A DNA stretch of 56,925 nucleotides from Gemmobacter nectariphilus (GCA_020721445.1 DYMU01000019.1:1-56925), one strand, 5' to 3'. Counted from the stretch's first letter, positions 45,571 through 54,335 are shown. A program made the numbers and translations. Notes: generated by a model not told the origin, from the letters alone.

Positions 45571-47130
45571 TCATATCATTTCCTCCGCCTTCGCCGCTTT
45601 CGCCAGCTTGTCGAGTTTCTTCTGATGGGCGGCCCGGAAATCGGGGCGCAGGTTTGGCGACCCTTCCCAGATGCCCGAGGTATCGCCGGTACCCACGCCC
45701 TCGAAGAAGGCTTTCATGCCCAGCATCCGGGCCTTGTTGCCCATCGCCGCGTTGATGACCTGGGCCAAAGACCCGGCTCCCGCCGGGCCCATCAGGGGGC
45801 GCGCGGAAATCAGGTTCGTGAAGTAAAGCGCGGGAATACCAAGCTCTTTTGCCTTTTGCACAACCGGAGTGGTGCCGATCGCCAGATCGGGGTGGAAGGC
45901 TTCCATTGCGGCGCAATCGTCTTCCAGTGATGCGCGGAACTTGACGACCACGCCCTTGTCGGCCAGCCAGACACGATCGGACTCGCTCCAGGCTGTCCGG
46001 GCGCAGGCGGTGCCGACGTAATGCACGTCTGCGCCGCTTTCGATCAGCAGGCGCGCGACCAGCAGTTCCGAGCCCTCATAGCCCGACAGCGTGATGCGGC
46101 CCTGGATCGGGTTGGCGGCCAGAGCGCCCTTGATGGCAGCGCCAAAGGCGTTTTGCGCCGCGGTCACTTTTTCTGCTGCAACACCATAGGCTTCGCCGAT
46201 GTTCTTCAACCAGTCCATGGTGCCGTCAAGGCCAACCGGACCCGAACCCACAACAGTGCGGCCAGCCGCCTGGAATTCGCGCACCGACGCGGTGTAGAAC
46301 GGGTGGATCGCTGCCACCACCTTGCTGTCCAGCGCGGCATAAAGCTCGCGCCATTCGCGGCAGGGCACGACCGGGCCGGCGGCCAGACCCATCGGGGCCA
46401 GCATCGCGCCGATCATCATCGGATCGGCGGGAAACATCTCGCCCAGCAGGGCCACGGTCGGGCGGTCTGACCGGCCAGATGCGGGGGCAGCCACCGGGCC
46501 TGCCATGATCTCGGCCCGCGCATAGGCCAGCATGGCCCCGGCCAGCACATCCTTGGCCTCGGCATGGGTGGGCACGCCAAAGCCGGGCACATCAATGCCG
46601 ACAATGCGCACGCCGTTGATTTCATTGGGCAACAGCCGCAGCGGCACGCCGCTGGCGGTGGGCACGCACAGGTTGGTCACCACGATCGCATCATAGCGGT
46701 CCGGGTCAGCCAGTTCATGCACCGCGTCGCGGATATCTTCGAACAGCTTGCCAGTAACCAGCGATTCCGAATTGAAGGGCACATAGCCGACCGACCGCCG
46801 CGCACCATAGAAATGCGACACAAAGGTCAGGCCATAGACGCAGCAGGCCGACCCGGACAAAACCGTGGCCACGCGCCGCATCCGCAGCCCGACGCGCAGG
46901 CTGCCAAAGGCCGGGCACATGGATTGTGGCTTGTCATGCGGGCCTTGCGGGTAATCCTGCGCATAACGGTCAAGCAATTCCGAATTGCCCGCCGTGCGCG
47001 CCGCCGCGGCCATCTGATCGGCCCCCGCATGGCAGCCCAGCCCGTCCAGCGACGGAACGGCGGCTGCGTCTGTCACACCCCCCATATCCACCGGGGTCAG
47101 GTCGGCGCTGTCGATGCGGTTGTCGGTCAT
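45571..47130 (-). CDS. bchY: Chlorophyllide a reductase subunit Y
   Basis: A 519-residue nitrogenase-like subunit forming the catalytic component with BchZ. The conserved N-terminal region is VPSLDGLGCHAGADQM. The cluster cysteines are in SMCPAFGSLR, SGSACCVYGLTFVSHFYGAR and VTNLCVPTASGVP. ATG 47130 overlaps by 4 bases the stop of a 24-codon ORF that bridges from bchX (see 47127). Confidence 0.96.
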   Translation of the reverse strand: MTDNRIDSADLTPVDMGGVTDAAAVPSLDGLGCHAGADQMAAAARTAGNSELLDRYAQDYPQGPHDKPQSMCPAFGSLRVGLRMRRVATVLSGSACCVYGLTFVSHFYGARRSVGYVPFNSESLVTGKLFEDIRDAVHELADPDRYDAIVVTNLCVPTASGVPLRLLPNEINGVRIVGIDVPGFGVPTHAEAKDVLAGAMLAYARAEIMAGPVAAPASGRSDRPTVALLGEMFPADPMMIGAMLAPMGLAAGPVVPCREWRELYAALDSKVVAAIHPFYTASVREFQAAGRTVVGSGPVGLDGTMDWLKNIGEAYGVAAEKVTAAQNAFGAAIKGALAANPIQGRITLSGYEGSELLVARLLIESGADVHYVGTACARTAWSESDRVWLADKGVVVKFRASLEDDCAAMEAFHPDLAIGTTPVVQKAKELGIPALYFTNLISARPLMGPAGAGSLAQVINAAMGNKARMLGMKAFFEGVGTGDTSGIWEGSPNLRPDFRAAHQKKLDKLAKAAKAEEMI

Positions 47131-47201
47131 TTTGCGCCAACCTTGCGCTGCAGATCGCGCAGCGCCTCTTCCAGAAGGGACAGCGAGTCGAGATCAAACA
47201 T
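47127..47201 (-). CDS. Possible 24-codon coupled ORF between bchX and bchY
   Basis: An ATG at 47201 lies inside the last codons of bchX, giving an 8-base overlap. The frame reads [10 protein letters not shown] then EEALRDLQRKVGAK and stops at a TGA that forms ATGA with the bchY start. It exactly fills the bchX-bchY gap in a frame different from both. The peptide would be one amphipathic, acidic-to-basic helix. It could be a real microprotein, a ribosome-passing leader that couples bchY translation to bchX, or chance. No strong Shine-Dalgarno is visible before it. Confidence 0.4.
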   Translation of the reverse strand: MFDLDSLSLLEEALRDLQRKVGAK

Positions 47202-48198
47202 TGTCATACACCACTTCGAGCGAGACTTTTTCCGCAGCAAACTTGCCACGCATGTCGGCATCGGTTGCCGGGATTAGGACGAAATCCTTGCCTGTCGACT
47301 CGGCGCTGAACAGGTTCAGCAGCTCGTCTTGCGTCAACGGTGCCGGGCGCACTGGCGGGGCGACGCCCACCGCTTCGGCAAGGCCTGCAAACATCGGGCC
47401 CCACTGGCTTTCGTAAGAGCCGACAATCTGATAGTTGGCCGATTTCCGGCGCAGGTCTTCGTCTTGCGGAATGGCCGCCAGCACCGGGATTTTCACCGCC
47501 ACCGCAAAAGCCGCCGCTTCGCCGGTGCCGTCATCCTTGTTGATCACCAGCCCGGCAATGCCGACATTTCCGCCCAGCTTGCGGAAATATTCCACCGCGG
47601 AGCAGACGTTGTTGGCCACATACAGCGATTGCAGGTCGTTCGAGCCGACCAGGATCACCTTTTGTGCCATGTCGCGGGCAATGGGCAGGCCAAAGCCGCC
47701 GCAGACCACGTCACCCAGGAAGTCCAGCAGGACATAGTCGAAATCCCAGTCGTGAAAGCCCAGCTTTTCCAGCAGCTCAAAGCCATGGATGATGCCGCGA
47801 CCGCCGCAACCCCGGCCCACTTCCGGCCCGCCCAGTTCCATCGCGAAGACGCCGCCGCGCTTGAAGCAGACATCGCCGATCTTGACCTCTTCGCCGGCCA
47901 GCTTCTTGCGGGTCGAGGTTTCGATGATCGTGGGGCACGCCTTGCCGCCGAACAACAGGCTGGTGGTGTCGGATTTCGGGTCGCAGCCGATCAGCAGCAC
48001 ACGCTTGCCCATTTCGGCCATCATGTGGCTCAGGTTGGCCAGCGTGAACGACTTGCCGATGCCGCCCTTGCCATAGATCGCGATGATCTGGGTCTTGCTG
48101 GTGGGTTCGCCCTGCGGGATTTCCAGCGTCGGCTCTTCATGGGCCTCTGCGCGCAGACGGGCGTCGAAGTCTTTCAGGTTCGGAACATCGAGGGTCAT
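47194..48198 (-). CDS. bchX: Chlorophyllide a reductase iron protein subunit X
   Basis: A 334-residue NifH-like ATPase that passes electrons to BchYZ. The P-loop is [19 protein letters not shown]. The 4Fe-4S ligands lie in [15 protein letters not shown] and [13 protein letters not shown]. The N-terminal extension before the P-loop (about 37 residues) is normal for BchX. ATG 48198 overlaps the bchC stop by 4 bases. Confidence 0.97.
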   Translation of the reverse strand: MTLDVPNLKDFDARLRAEAHEEPTLEIPQGEPTSKTQIIAIYGKGGIGKSFTLANLSHMMAEMGKRVLLIGCDPKSDTTSLLFGGKACPTIIETSTRKKLAGEEVKIGDVCFKRGGVFAMELGGPEVGRGCGGRGIIHGFELLEKLGFHDWDFDYVLLDFLGDVVCGGFGLPIARDMAQKVILVGSNDLQSLYVANNVCSAVEYFRKLGGNVGIAGLVINKDDGTGEAAAFAVAVKIPVLAAIPQDEDLRRKSANYQIVGSYESQWGPMFAGLAEAVGVAPPVRPAPLTQDELLNLFSAESTGKDFVLIPATDADMRGKFAAEKVSLEVVYDNV

Positions 48199-49139
48199 GC
48201 TTGGCCGCTCCAATCGAGGATCATCTTCAGGCAGGACGCATCTTCAAAGGCCGTTTCATAGGCGATCTTTGCGTCAGCTGCGGGGCGGGTGTGGGTGATC
48301 AGACCCGACAGGGACAGCGCGCCACTTTCGATCAGGGCGCGTGTGGCGATCAGGTCATCCGCGTTCCATTCAGACGCGATGCGGAACCGCGCCTCTTTCA
48401 TGAAGGCGGGCGGGAAGGCGAAGGACACGGGCTCGGTATAAAACCCGGCCAGCACCACCTCGCCGCCCTTGGCAAGGCGCATCACCAGCTGGTCCAGCAG
48501 GCCCTTGGCACCGCTGGCATCATAGATCGCGCGATAGTCGCGGCGGGTATCATCCGCGGGGTCGACCACATCATAGCCGATGGCGCCATCGCGGCGGGCG
48601 GGGTTGGTGTCCCACACCGTCGGCGCCGGCGCACCGGCAGCAAGGGTCAGGCGCGCCAGCAGACGGCCCAGCGTGCCATGGCCCACGATCAGATCGGGAA
48701 GTGCTGTGTTGAAGCCTGCCAGCGCATGGCGGGCGGTGGCGGCAAGCGCCAGCAGCGCGCCTTCCGCCCCCATGCCCCGGTCCAGCCGCGCCACGCGTGA
48801 GGCCTGCGTCACCAGATGCCGCGAGGCCCCGCCGAACAGGCCCTTGACGCCATCTTCATAGCAGTTGGCACCCGGCACGAACACGAAGTCACCGACGGCA
48901 AAGCCGCTGTCGGGGGCGGCCTCGACCACTTCGCCAAAGCTTTCATAGCCGGGAACCAGCGGATAGCCCATGCCGGGAAACGGCGGCATCGTGCCGGACC
49001 AGAACAGCTTTTCTGTCCCAGTCGAAATGCCCGAATGGCTGACCTCGACAACCAGATCGCCCGCTGCCGGGGCCTTCAGGCCCAACATGCCAAGACCCAG
49101 ATCGCGCGGCCCGGACAGAATGACAGCAGAGGTTCTCAC
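48195..49139 (-). CDS. bchC: Bacteriochlorophyllide a dehydrogenase BchC
   Basis: A 314-residue zinc-type dehydrogenase-like enzyme that oxidises the C-3 hydroxyethyl group to acetyl in bacteriochlorophyllide. [19 protein letters not shown] and [16 protein letters not shown] are typical, as is [21 protein letters not shown] for the nucleotide fold. It is the first gene of the bchCXYZ-puf transcription unit and has a clear promoter with two PpsR boxes upstream. Confidence 0.96.
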   Translation of the reverse strand: MRTSAVILSGPRDLGLGMLGLKAPAAGDLVVEVSHSGISTGTEKLFWSGTMPPFPGMGYPLVPGYESFGEVVEAAPDSGFAVGDFVFVPGANCYEDGVKGLFGGASRHLVTQASRVARLDRGMGAEGALLALAATARHALAGFNTALPDLIVGHGTLGRLLARLTLAAGAPAPTVWDTNPARRDGAIGYDVVDPADDTRRDYRAIYDASGAKGLLDQLVMRLAKGGEVVLAGFYTEPVSFAFPPAFMKEARFRIASEWNADDLIATRALIESGALSLSGLITHTRPAADAKIAYETAFEDASCLKMILDWSGQA

Positions 49140-49204
49140 GTTGGTACTCTCCCTTACTGCAGTGCCATCATCAGAGTCGCGGCGTGCAGGTCTTTGCTTG
49201 TGTC

Positions 49205-49222
49205 TGTAAGTTTAGACTTACA
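49205..49222. promoter_or_regulatory. PpsR/CrtJ box, bchC-proximal
   Basis: TGTAAGTTTAGACTTACA is TGT-N12-ACA with symmetric TGTAAG/CTTACA arms. It overlaps the putative bchC -10 element. PpsR/CrtJ represses such promoters under oxygen or light. Confidence 0.88.
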
Positions 49223-49236
49223 ATCCGAAGTGTCAA
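49209..49236 (-). promoter_or_regulatory. Sigma-70-like promoter of bchC
   Basis: On the minus strand, a perfect -35 TTGACA (49236-49231) and a TAAACT -10 (49214-49209) are 16 bases apart, about 70 bases before the bchC start. The -35 lies in the distal PpsR box and the -10 in the proximal one, so a bound repressor would block polymerase directly. Confidence 0.75.
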
Positions 49237-49248
49237 TTTAATTGGACA
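49231..49248. promoter_or_regulatory. PpsR/CrtJ box, bchC-distal
   Basis: TGTCAATTTAATTGGACA is TGT-N12-ACA and overlaps the TTGACA -35 element. It is 8 bases from the proximal box, the spacing known for cooperative binding at bchC promoters. Confidence 0.88.
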
Positions 49249-49298
49249 TGTTTTTGTGAGATTACAGAAGATGTCGGCGAAATGACGCAGCAACACCC

Positions 49299-50414
49299 TT
49301 ATTTTGCAGGCTTTTCCGCGGTGATTGCCGAAGTGACGTATGGTCGCGGTCCCGGCTTGGGGCGCAGGGCCACGTATCCAGCGGCCTGAAGCAGGGTCGA
49401 AATCTCGGCCAAAGACCGGGTTCGGCCGGTTTGCATCGCCAAAGTGTAAACTGCAAAGTACACATCTGTGGCCGGATCGGGCTGTGCGCCGCCAGACATC
49501 GGCTCGGAAATGATCAGCCGGCCGCCGGGCGGAAGCGCGTCATGCACCTTGCGCAGCAGGGCGGCCACCGTCGAATCAGCATGGTCGTAAAGCACCCGAA
49601 TCAGGCTGATTCCATCGTGGCCGCCAGGCAGCGGATCATCGCGAAAGCTGCCGGGATGGATGGTTACCTGCGGCGACACCTGCGCCCCGGCCACCACGGC
49701 GGGCAAATCAAACAGCGTCAGCCGAATCGACGGATAGGCCGCCGCGACCGCGCGCAAAAACGCCCCGGTGCCGCCGCCTACGTCCATCAGATGGGTGATG
49801 CCGCGCAAATCGACCAGCCGCAGCGTATCGGCGGCGACAAGGCCCTGGCTGTCAGCCATCAACCGGCTGTAGCGCGCGGCCAGATCAGGATCGGCAGCCC
49901 CGCCCGCGCCAAAGACGTAAGGCCAGAACCCGGCCAGCTCTGGCGTGGTCTGGCCGCGAAAGAACGCCACCGGGTCTGACAGGTCGCGATAGAGCACATC
50001 ATGGTGGCGCACCATCGCCTCCAGCCCCGGCACGGTCAGGAAGGCACCGCCACGCGGGGCAAGATGCCACTTGCCGCGCGCAAAACGCACCAGCTTCAAC
50101 GCCGCCCCGGCCTGCAACAGGATGGTCAGCCGCGCCTCGGGCACGCCTGATGCCTGCGCCAGCGCAGCAAGGGTGGCAGGCCCATCGGCCAGCCGGTGCA
50201 ACAGCCGCAATTCAACCAGCGCCAGCAGCGCCTGCGACTGCACAAAGCCCGACACCACGTCAAACAGCGCCCGCCCTTCGGCCCGCGCCTTGCCCCGAAA
50301 CCCGGGGATGCGTTCGGCAAGGGCATGAAAACGCGGCGACATTGCCAGTTTGGTCAGCAAACCCGGACCCGCGGCCTTGGCGCGCTTGCCCCCCGTCATC
50401 GGCACATCCGCCAT
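49299..50414 (-). CDS. crtF: Hydroxyneurosporene O-methyltransferase CrtF
   Basis: A 371-residue SAM-dependent methyltransferase that methylates the tertiary hydroxyl made by CrtC in spheroidene synthesis. THLMDVGGGTGAFLRAVAAA is SAM motif I, followed by LTLFDLPAVVAGAQ. An N-terminal dimerisation region precedes them, as in plant-type O-methyltransferases. It starts 3 bases after the crtE stop, so crtE-crtF is an operon. The 159 bases beyond its 3' end hold the bchC promoter. Confidence 0.94.
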   Translation of the reverse strand: MADVPMTGGKRAKAAGPGLLTKLAMSPRFHALAERIPGFRGKARAEGRALFDVVSGFVQSQALLALVELRLLHRLADGPATLAALAQASGVPEARLTILLQAGAALKLVRFARGKWHLAPRGGAFLTVPGLEAMVRHHDVLYRDLSDPVAFFRGQTTPELAGFWPYVFGAGGAADPDLAARYSRLMADSQGLVAADTLRLVDLRGITHLMDVGGGTGAFLRAVAAAYPSIRLTLFDLPAVVAGAQVSPQVTIHPGSFRDDPLPGGHDGISLIRVLYDHADSTVAALLRKVHDALPPGGRLIISEPMSGGAQPDPATDVYFAVYTLAMQTGRTRSLAEISTLLQAAGYVALRPKPGPRPYVTSAITAEKPAK

Positions 50415-50417
50415 GGC

Positions 50418-51284
50418 TTACCCCTTAGCCGTCAGCCGTGCCGGCGTCATCTTTTCGGCATAGGCGCGCACCATCTGCGCCAGCATCGCCTCGCCAGGGC
50501 AAGACGGGATAGAGGCGATCGCGCCGCCCAGAATGTCTTTCAGGTAGGCCACCGCCCCCGCGACCCCCAGTTCGGCCACCGCCGACGGGCGACCATGCGC
50601 CGCGTCCTGCCCCGCCGGTTTGCCCATTTCCTCGGGCGCCATCAGCGCGTCTTTCAGATCATCGGCCACCTGAAACGCGGTGCCGATCCGGGCGCCAAGC
50701 TCTTCCCAAGGCTCGGCATCCTGACCGGCGGCAATGGCCCCCATCTGGGTGGCGGCGATAAACAGCGCCCCGGTCTTGGCGCGGTGATAGGCGTCAAGAT
50801 TGACCGTGGCCTCACTCTCCCAGCCTTGGCCTGCACAAATGCCAAACGGCATGCCGGTGCGCTGCGCCAGATGCCGGACCAGCCGCAGGGCGCGGTCGGG
50901 CGCCACATCGCCGGCGCGGGCCAGCACCTCGAACGCCAGCACGATCAGACTGTCACCCGCCAGCACCGCAAGCGGTTCGCCAAAGGCGCGGTGGACCGTG
51001 GCCTTGCCGCGCCGGATGTCGGAATTGTCAAACGCGGGCAGATCGTCATGCACCAGACTGGCGCAATGGATCAGCTCCAGCGCCGCCGCCGCCGCATCGG
51101 TCAGGCCCGGGCGGTCATCACCGCAGGCAAGGGCCACCGACATCAGGATGGTCGGCCGGATCCGCGCACCGCCCGGGAAAACCGAATAGGGCAGCGCTGC
51201 CCCCAGCCGGGGCGGGGCGTCGCCCGATTGCGCCAAAGCCATGGCCTGTGCCATTGCTGCTTCGATCCGTCCATCCAGTGCCAT
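50418..51284 (-). CDS. crtE: Geranylgeranyl diphosphate synthase CrtE
   Basis: A 288-residue prenyltransferase that builds GGPP for carotenoids and the bacteriochlorophyll tail. The first Asp-rich motif is in ASLVHDDLPAFDNSD and the second in AFQVADDLKDAL. GGARIRPTILMS is also typical. ATG 51284 follows GAAGGG. Two PpsR boxes lie 56-98 bases upstream, shared with divergent crtD. Confidence 0.95.
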   Translation of the reverse strand: MALDGRIEAAMAQAMALAQSGDAPPRLGAALPYSVFPGGARIRPTILMSVALACGDDRPGLTDAAAAALELIHCASLVHDDLPAFDNSDIRRGKATVHRAFGEPLAVLAGDSLIVLAFEVLARAGDVAPDRALRLVRHLAQRTGMPFGICAGQGWESEATVNLDAYHRAKTGALFIAATQMGAIAAGQDAEPWEELGARIGTAFQVADDLKDALMAPEEMGKPAGQDAAHGRPSAVAELGVAGAVAYLKDILGGAIASIPSCPGEAMLAQMVRAYAEKMTPARLTAKG

Positions 51285-51339
51285 GCTGCACCCTTCATTC
51301 CGCCGATTGCGTTGCCATGGTGGCAGCGGTTGCGTCATG

Positions 51340-51357
51340 TGTAAACTAAAACTTACA
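51340..51357. promoter_or_regulatory. PpsR/CrtJ box in the crtE-crtD divergent region (1)
   Basis: TGTAAACTAAAACTTACA is TGT-N12-ACA with near-symmetric ends. It is the crtE-proximal box. Confidence 0.85.
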
Positions 51358-51363
51358 CACACA

Positions 51364-51381
51364 TGTCTTTCTGACTGGACA
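51364..51381. promoter_or_regulatory. PpsR/CrtJ box in the crtE-crtD divergent region (2)
   Basis: TGTCTTTCTGACTGGACA is TGT-N12-ACA, 6 bases from box 1 and only 23 bases before crtD. The pair can control both divergent operons at once. Confidence 0.8.
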
Positions 51382-51404
51382 ATTTGAAAGGCCAAGCCAA
51401 GATA

Positions 51405-52973
51405 ATGACCATGGATCAGCAAGAAACAGCAGTGGTGATCGGGGCCGGGATGGGTGGGCTGGCCTCGGCCATCCGTCTGGCGGCCATGGGGCTGTCGGTG
51501 ACGGTGGTCGAATCGGCCAGCGTGCCGGGTGGCAAGGCGCGGGCCCTGCCCTCGGCTGCCGGGCCTGTTGACACCGGGCCAACCGTGCTGACCATGCGGG
51601 CCGAGTTTGACGACCTGTTTGCCCTTGCCGGCCAACGGCTTGACGATCACATCCGGCTGGTGCCGCAGCCCATTCTGGCGCGGCACTGGTGGACCGGCAG
51701 CCCGACGCTGGACCTGTTCCCCCAGCCCGAGGCGAATGTCGAATCGATCGGCGCCTTCGCCGGCGCGCGAGAGGCTGCCGCCTTTGCCCGCTTTGACCGT
51801 CTGGCCCAAGGGCTGCTGGCGGCCTTTAATGGCCCGGTGATGCGGGCCGCGAAACCTGACCTTGCGGCCATCGGTCGCGCCGCCCTGCGCAGCCCCCGGC
51901 TGTGGCCCGCGCTGATGCCCGGCGTCACGCTGGAACGCCTGCTGCGCCTGCATTTCCGCGACCCGCGCCTTGTGCAACTGTTCGCGCGCTACGCCACCTA
52001 TGTCGGCGGGCGCCCCGCCCATTCCCCTGGCGTGCTGGCGCTGATCTGGCGGGCCGAGGCGGCAGGCGTCTGGGCGGTGGAAGGCGGCATGCACAGTCTG
52101 GCCGCAGCCCTTGGCCAATTGGCCGAAAGCATGGGGGTGCAGTTCCGCTATGCCACCCGCGCCCGCCGCATCGTGCGGCAATCGGGACGCGTGACGGGGG
52201 TGGAAATCGAAGGCGGCACCACGCTGCACTGCCAGTATTGCGTGTTCAACGGTGACCCCGGTGCCTTGGTCGAAGGCCATCTGGGCGATGCCGCCGCCGC
52301 CGCCCTGCCCGCCAAAGCTGCCAGCCCGCGCAGCCTGTCGGCCCTGGTCTGGGCCTTTGCAGCGCGGGCGCAGGGTGTTGACCTGATCCATCACAACGTC
52401 TTCTTCTCTGATGACACCAGAGCCGAGTTCGGCCCGATCGGTCGCGGATTGATGCCAGACAAACCCACACTCTACATCTGTGCCGAAGACCGGGGCACCG
52501 CCCCAAAAACCGGGCTGGAGCGATTCGAGATCATCCTGAACGCCCCCTCTGCCCTGCTGCCCCACCCCGACGAGGAACCCCAATGCCGCAATCGCACCTT
52601 TCCCCGGCTGAAGGAGTTCGGCCTGACCTTCACCCCGACGCCCGAGCCTTTGGCCCTGACCACGCCCGCCCGGCTGGCGGGCCTGTTTCCGGGGTCGCAG
52701 GGGGCGATCTACGGCCGCTCGCCCGAGGGGCTGATGGCGGCGTTCCAGCGGCCGGGGGCGGCGACGGCGCTGCCGGGTCTGTTTCTGGCGGGGGGTGGTG
52801 CGCATCCGGGGGCGGGGGTGCCGATGGCGGCCCTCTCCGCGAGGCACGCGGCCGAGGCGATCAGGCAGGCCCGGATTTCCGGGTCGAGGTCGGCCCCGAC
52901 GGCTATGCCTGGTGGTATATCGACGGGGTCAGCGACGACGGAACCCGCGCGGTCTCGGTCATCGGCTTCATAG
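51405..52973 (+). CDS. crtD: Methoxyneurosporene dehydrogenase CrtD
   Basis: A 522-residue FAD-dependent carotenoid 3,4-desaturase. The FAD fold is VVIGAGMGGLASAIRLAAMG. VESASVPGGKARALP follows, and the family C-terminal motif is LPGLFLAGGGAHPGAGVPMA. The last 40 residues (from about ARISGSRSAP) are Ser/Thr/Pro/Ala-rich, unlike the core, and are read from DNA that also encodes the conserved N-terminus of CrtC in another frame. ATG 51405 (MTMDQQ) or ATG 51411 are both possible starts. It is the first gene of crtD-crtC. Confidence 0.92.
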   Translation: MTMDQQETAVVIGAGMGGLASAIRLAAMGLSVTVVESASVPGGKARALPSAAGPVDTGPTVLTMRAEFDDLFALAGQRLDDHIRLVPQPILARHWWTGSPTLDLFPQPEANVESIGAFAGAREAAAFARFDRLAQGLLAAFNGPVMRAAKPDLAAIGRAALRSPRLWPALMPGVTLERLLRLHFRDPRLVQLFARYATYVGGRPAHSPGVLALIWRAEAAGVWAVEGGMHSLAAALGQLAESMGVQFRYATRARRIVRQSGRVTGVEIEGGTTLHCQYCVFNGDPGALVEGHLGDAAAAALPAKAASPRSLSALVWAFAARAQGVDLIHHNVFFSDDTRAEFGPIGRGLMPDKPTLYICAEDRGTAPKTGLERFEIILNAPSALLPHPDEEPQCRNRTFPRLKEFGLTFTPTPEPLALTTPARLAGLFPGSQGAIYGRSPEGLMAAFQRPGAATALPGLFLAGGGAHPGAGVPMAALSARHAAEAIRQARISGSRSAPTAMPGGISTGSATTEPARSRSSAS

Positions 52974-53800
52974 GGTCGGTGTTTTCACCGTGGTATCGCT
53001 GGTCGGGCAGGCGCGACCCGGAAAACCACGTCTGCATCAACGTGGCCACCTATGGCCCCGGCGGGCGCTTTACCATGACCGACCGGGGCCGCCCTGCCCT
53101 GCGCCGCAGCGCCGACACGTTCGAGGTCGGGCCGTCGAAACTGCACTGGACCGGGCGCGAGCTGGTGATCGACATCGACGAATGGGGCGCGCCGCCGCTG
53201 GTCACCCCGGTGCGTGGCCAGATCGTCGTGACCCCGCAAGCGGTGACTGCCGCCGAGGTGCTGCTGACCCCCGATGCCCGCCACCTGTGGCGGCCGTTTG
53301 CGCCCACCGCCCATATCTCGGTCAACCTGACCCAAGGCAACGTCTGGCAGGGGCATGGCTACTTTGACGCCAATTTCGGCTCCCGCGCGCTGGAGGATGA
53401 TTTTGACTTCTGGACCTGGGGCCGGTTTCCGCTGAAAGACCGCGCGCTTTGCGTCTATGACGCCACCCGCCGCGATGGCAGCATGCTGGATCTGGCGGTG
53501 GAAATCGACAGCACAGGCGAGGTGCGGATGGTCGAGGCCCCGCCCCGCACCCGCTTTGCCCGCAACCCCTGGGCCGTAAAACGCGAAACGCGCGCCGATC
53601 CGGGCACCCGGCCCCGTCAACGGCTAGCGATGCTGGATGCGCCGTTCTATTCCCGCGCGCTGGTCGAAACCCGGCTGAACGGCGAGGTCAGCGTCGGTGT
53701 GCACGAAGCGCTGGACCTGACCCGCTTTCGCCAACCGCTGCTGAAACCGATGCTGGCCGTCAGGGTGCCCCGCCGGGTTGGCTGGACCTTTCCCGACTGA
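52862..53800 (+). CDS. crtC: Hydroxyneurosporene synthase (carotenoid 1,2-hydratase) CrtC, start unresolved
   Basis: Adds water to the 1,2 double bond of neurosporene or its derivatives. Family segments are VGPDGYAWWYIDGVSDDG, IGSVFSPWYRWSGRRDPENH, HGYFDANFGSRALEDDF and FDFWTWGRFPLKDRA. The coordinate given marks where CrtC-like sequence begins, not a start codon. Between 52802 and 52978 the frame has no ATG, GTG or TTG. The nearest canonical choices are ATG 52583, deep inside crtD, and GTG 52979, which would remove the conserved N-terminus. A non-canonical start, coupling to crtD or a sequence error are possible. The 3' part is normal. Confidence 0.85.
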   Translation, partial: QAGPDFRVEVGPDGYAWWYIDGVSDDGTRAVSVIGFIGSVFSPWYRWSGRRDPENHVCINVATYGPGGRFTMTDRGRPALRRSADTFEVGPSKLHWTGRELVIDIDEWGAPPLVTPVRGQIVVTPQAVTAAEVLLTPDARHLWRPFAPTAHISVNLTQGNVWQGHGYFDANFGSRALEDDFDFWTWGRFPLKDRALCVYDATRRDGSMLDLAVEIDSTGEVRMVEAPPRTRFARNPWAVKRETRADPGTRPRQRLAMLDAPFYSRALVETRLNGEVSVGVHEALDLTRFRQPLLKPMLAVRVPRRVGWTFPD

Positions 53801-53819
53801 TCTGCCGCCACGGATCGGC

Positions 53820-53854
53820 TTGCTGCTTTGAAAATACTCCCGCGCGGAGCGCGC
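53820..53854 (+). repeat. Dispersed intergenic repeat, variant end
   Basis: TTGCTGCTTTGAAAATACTC followed by CCGCGCGGAGCGCGC. The core is the same as at 3937, 20204 and 28378, but the GC-rich end differs. It lies between the convergent crtC and tspO genes. Confidence 0.72.
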
Positions 53855-53855
53855 C

Positions 53856-54335
53856 TCAGCCCGCCACCGCCATCCGCGGGTTCAGCACCCAGACGCTGCG
53901 GTTCAACGCCCCGGCAACGCTGACCCACAGCAGATACGGCGCAAACAGCGCGCCCGCGACCCAGTCGATCTGGAAAAACGCCACAGTTGTGGCCGCCACC
54001 GCCAGCCACAGCAGGGTGATGACGATCAACCCGCCACCGATCCGCTTCAGACCAAAGAAGATCGGCGTCCACAGCGTGTTCAGCGCAATCTGCACCGACC
54101 ACAGCGCCAAGGCCTGCCCCACCCGCACATCCGATCCGGCAAGTTGCGCAATCCGCATCGCGGCCCAGGACATGCAGACATACATGATCATCCACGCCAC
54201 CGGAAACATCCAGTCCTTGGGCGTCCACCACGGCTTGCTCAGGCCTTTGTACCAGTCCCCCGGCATGAAGACCGCGCCGGTCGTTGCTGCCGCCCCGCAG
54301 GCGCCCATATAGGTGAAGAACAGCAGAAAATCCAT
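53856..54335 (-). CDS. tspO: Tryptophan-rich sensory protein TspO
   Basis: A 159-residue, five-helix outer-membrane protein of the TspO/MBR family (crtK in older Rhodobacter naming). WYKGLSKPWWTPKDWMFPVAW, AALNTLWTPIFFGLKR-type sequence and PYLLWVSVAGALN are hallmarks. In R. sphaeroides TspO binds porphyrins and lowers photosynthesis gene expression under oxygen. I chose ATG 54335 (MDFLLFF) since GAGG lies 9 bases upstream. ATG 54344 would leave too little room. crtB lies 179 bases upstream. Confidence 0.93.
   Translation of the reverse strand: MDFLLFFTYMGACGAAATTGAVFMPGDWYKGLSKPWWTPKDWMFPVAWMIMYVCMSWAAMRIAQLAGSDVRVGQALALWSVQIALNTLWTPIFFGLKRIGGGLIVITLLWLAVAATTVAFFQIDWVAGALFAPYLLWVSVAGALNRSVWVLNPRMAVAG

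Noticed and set aside
44088-45755. Open frame of 555 codons on the plus strand
   Set aside because: It is antisense to bchZ and the bchY end, with the same shadow composition. The minus-strand genes are unambiguous.
49445-49462. TGT-N12-ACA match inside crtF
   Set aside because: It lies near the 3' end of a coding gene without a promoter. Single matches to six fixed bases are expected about a dozen times by chance in this window.
50196-51344. Open frame of 382 codons on the plus strand
   Set aside because: It is antisense to crtF and crtE, with Arg/His-rich shadow composition.
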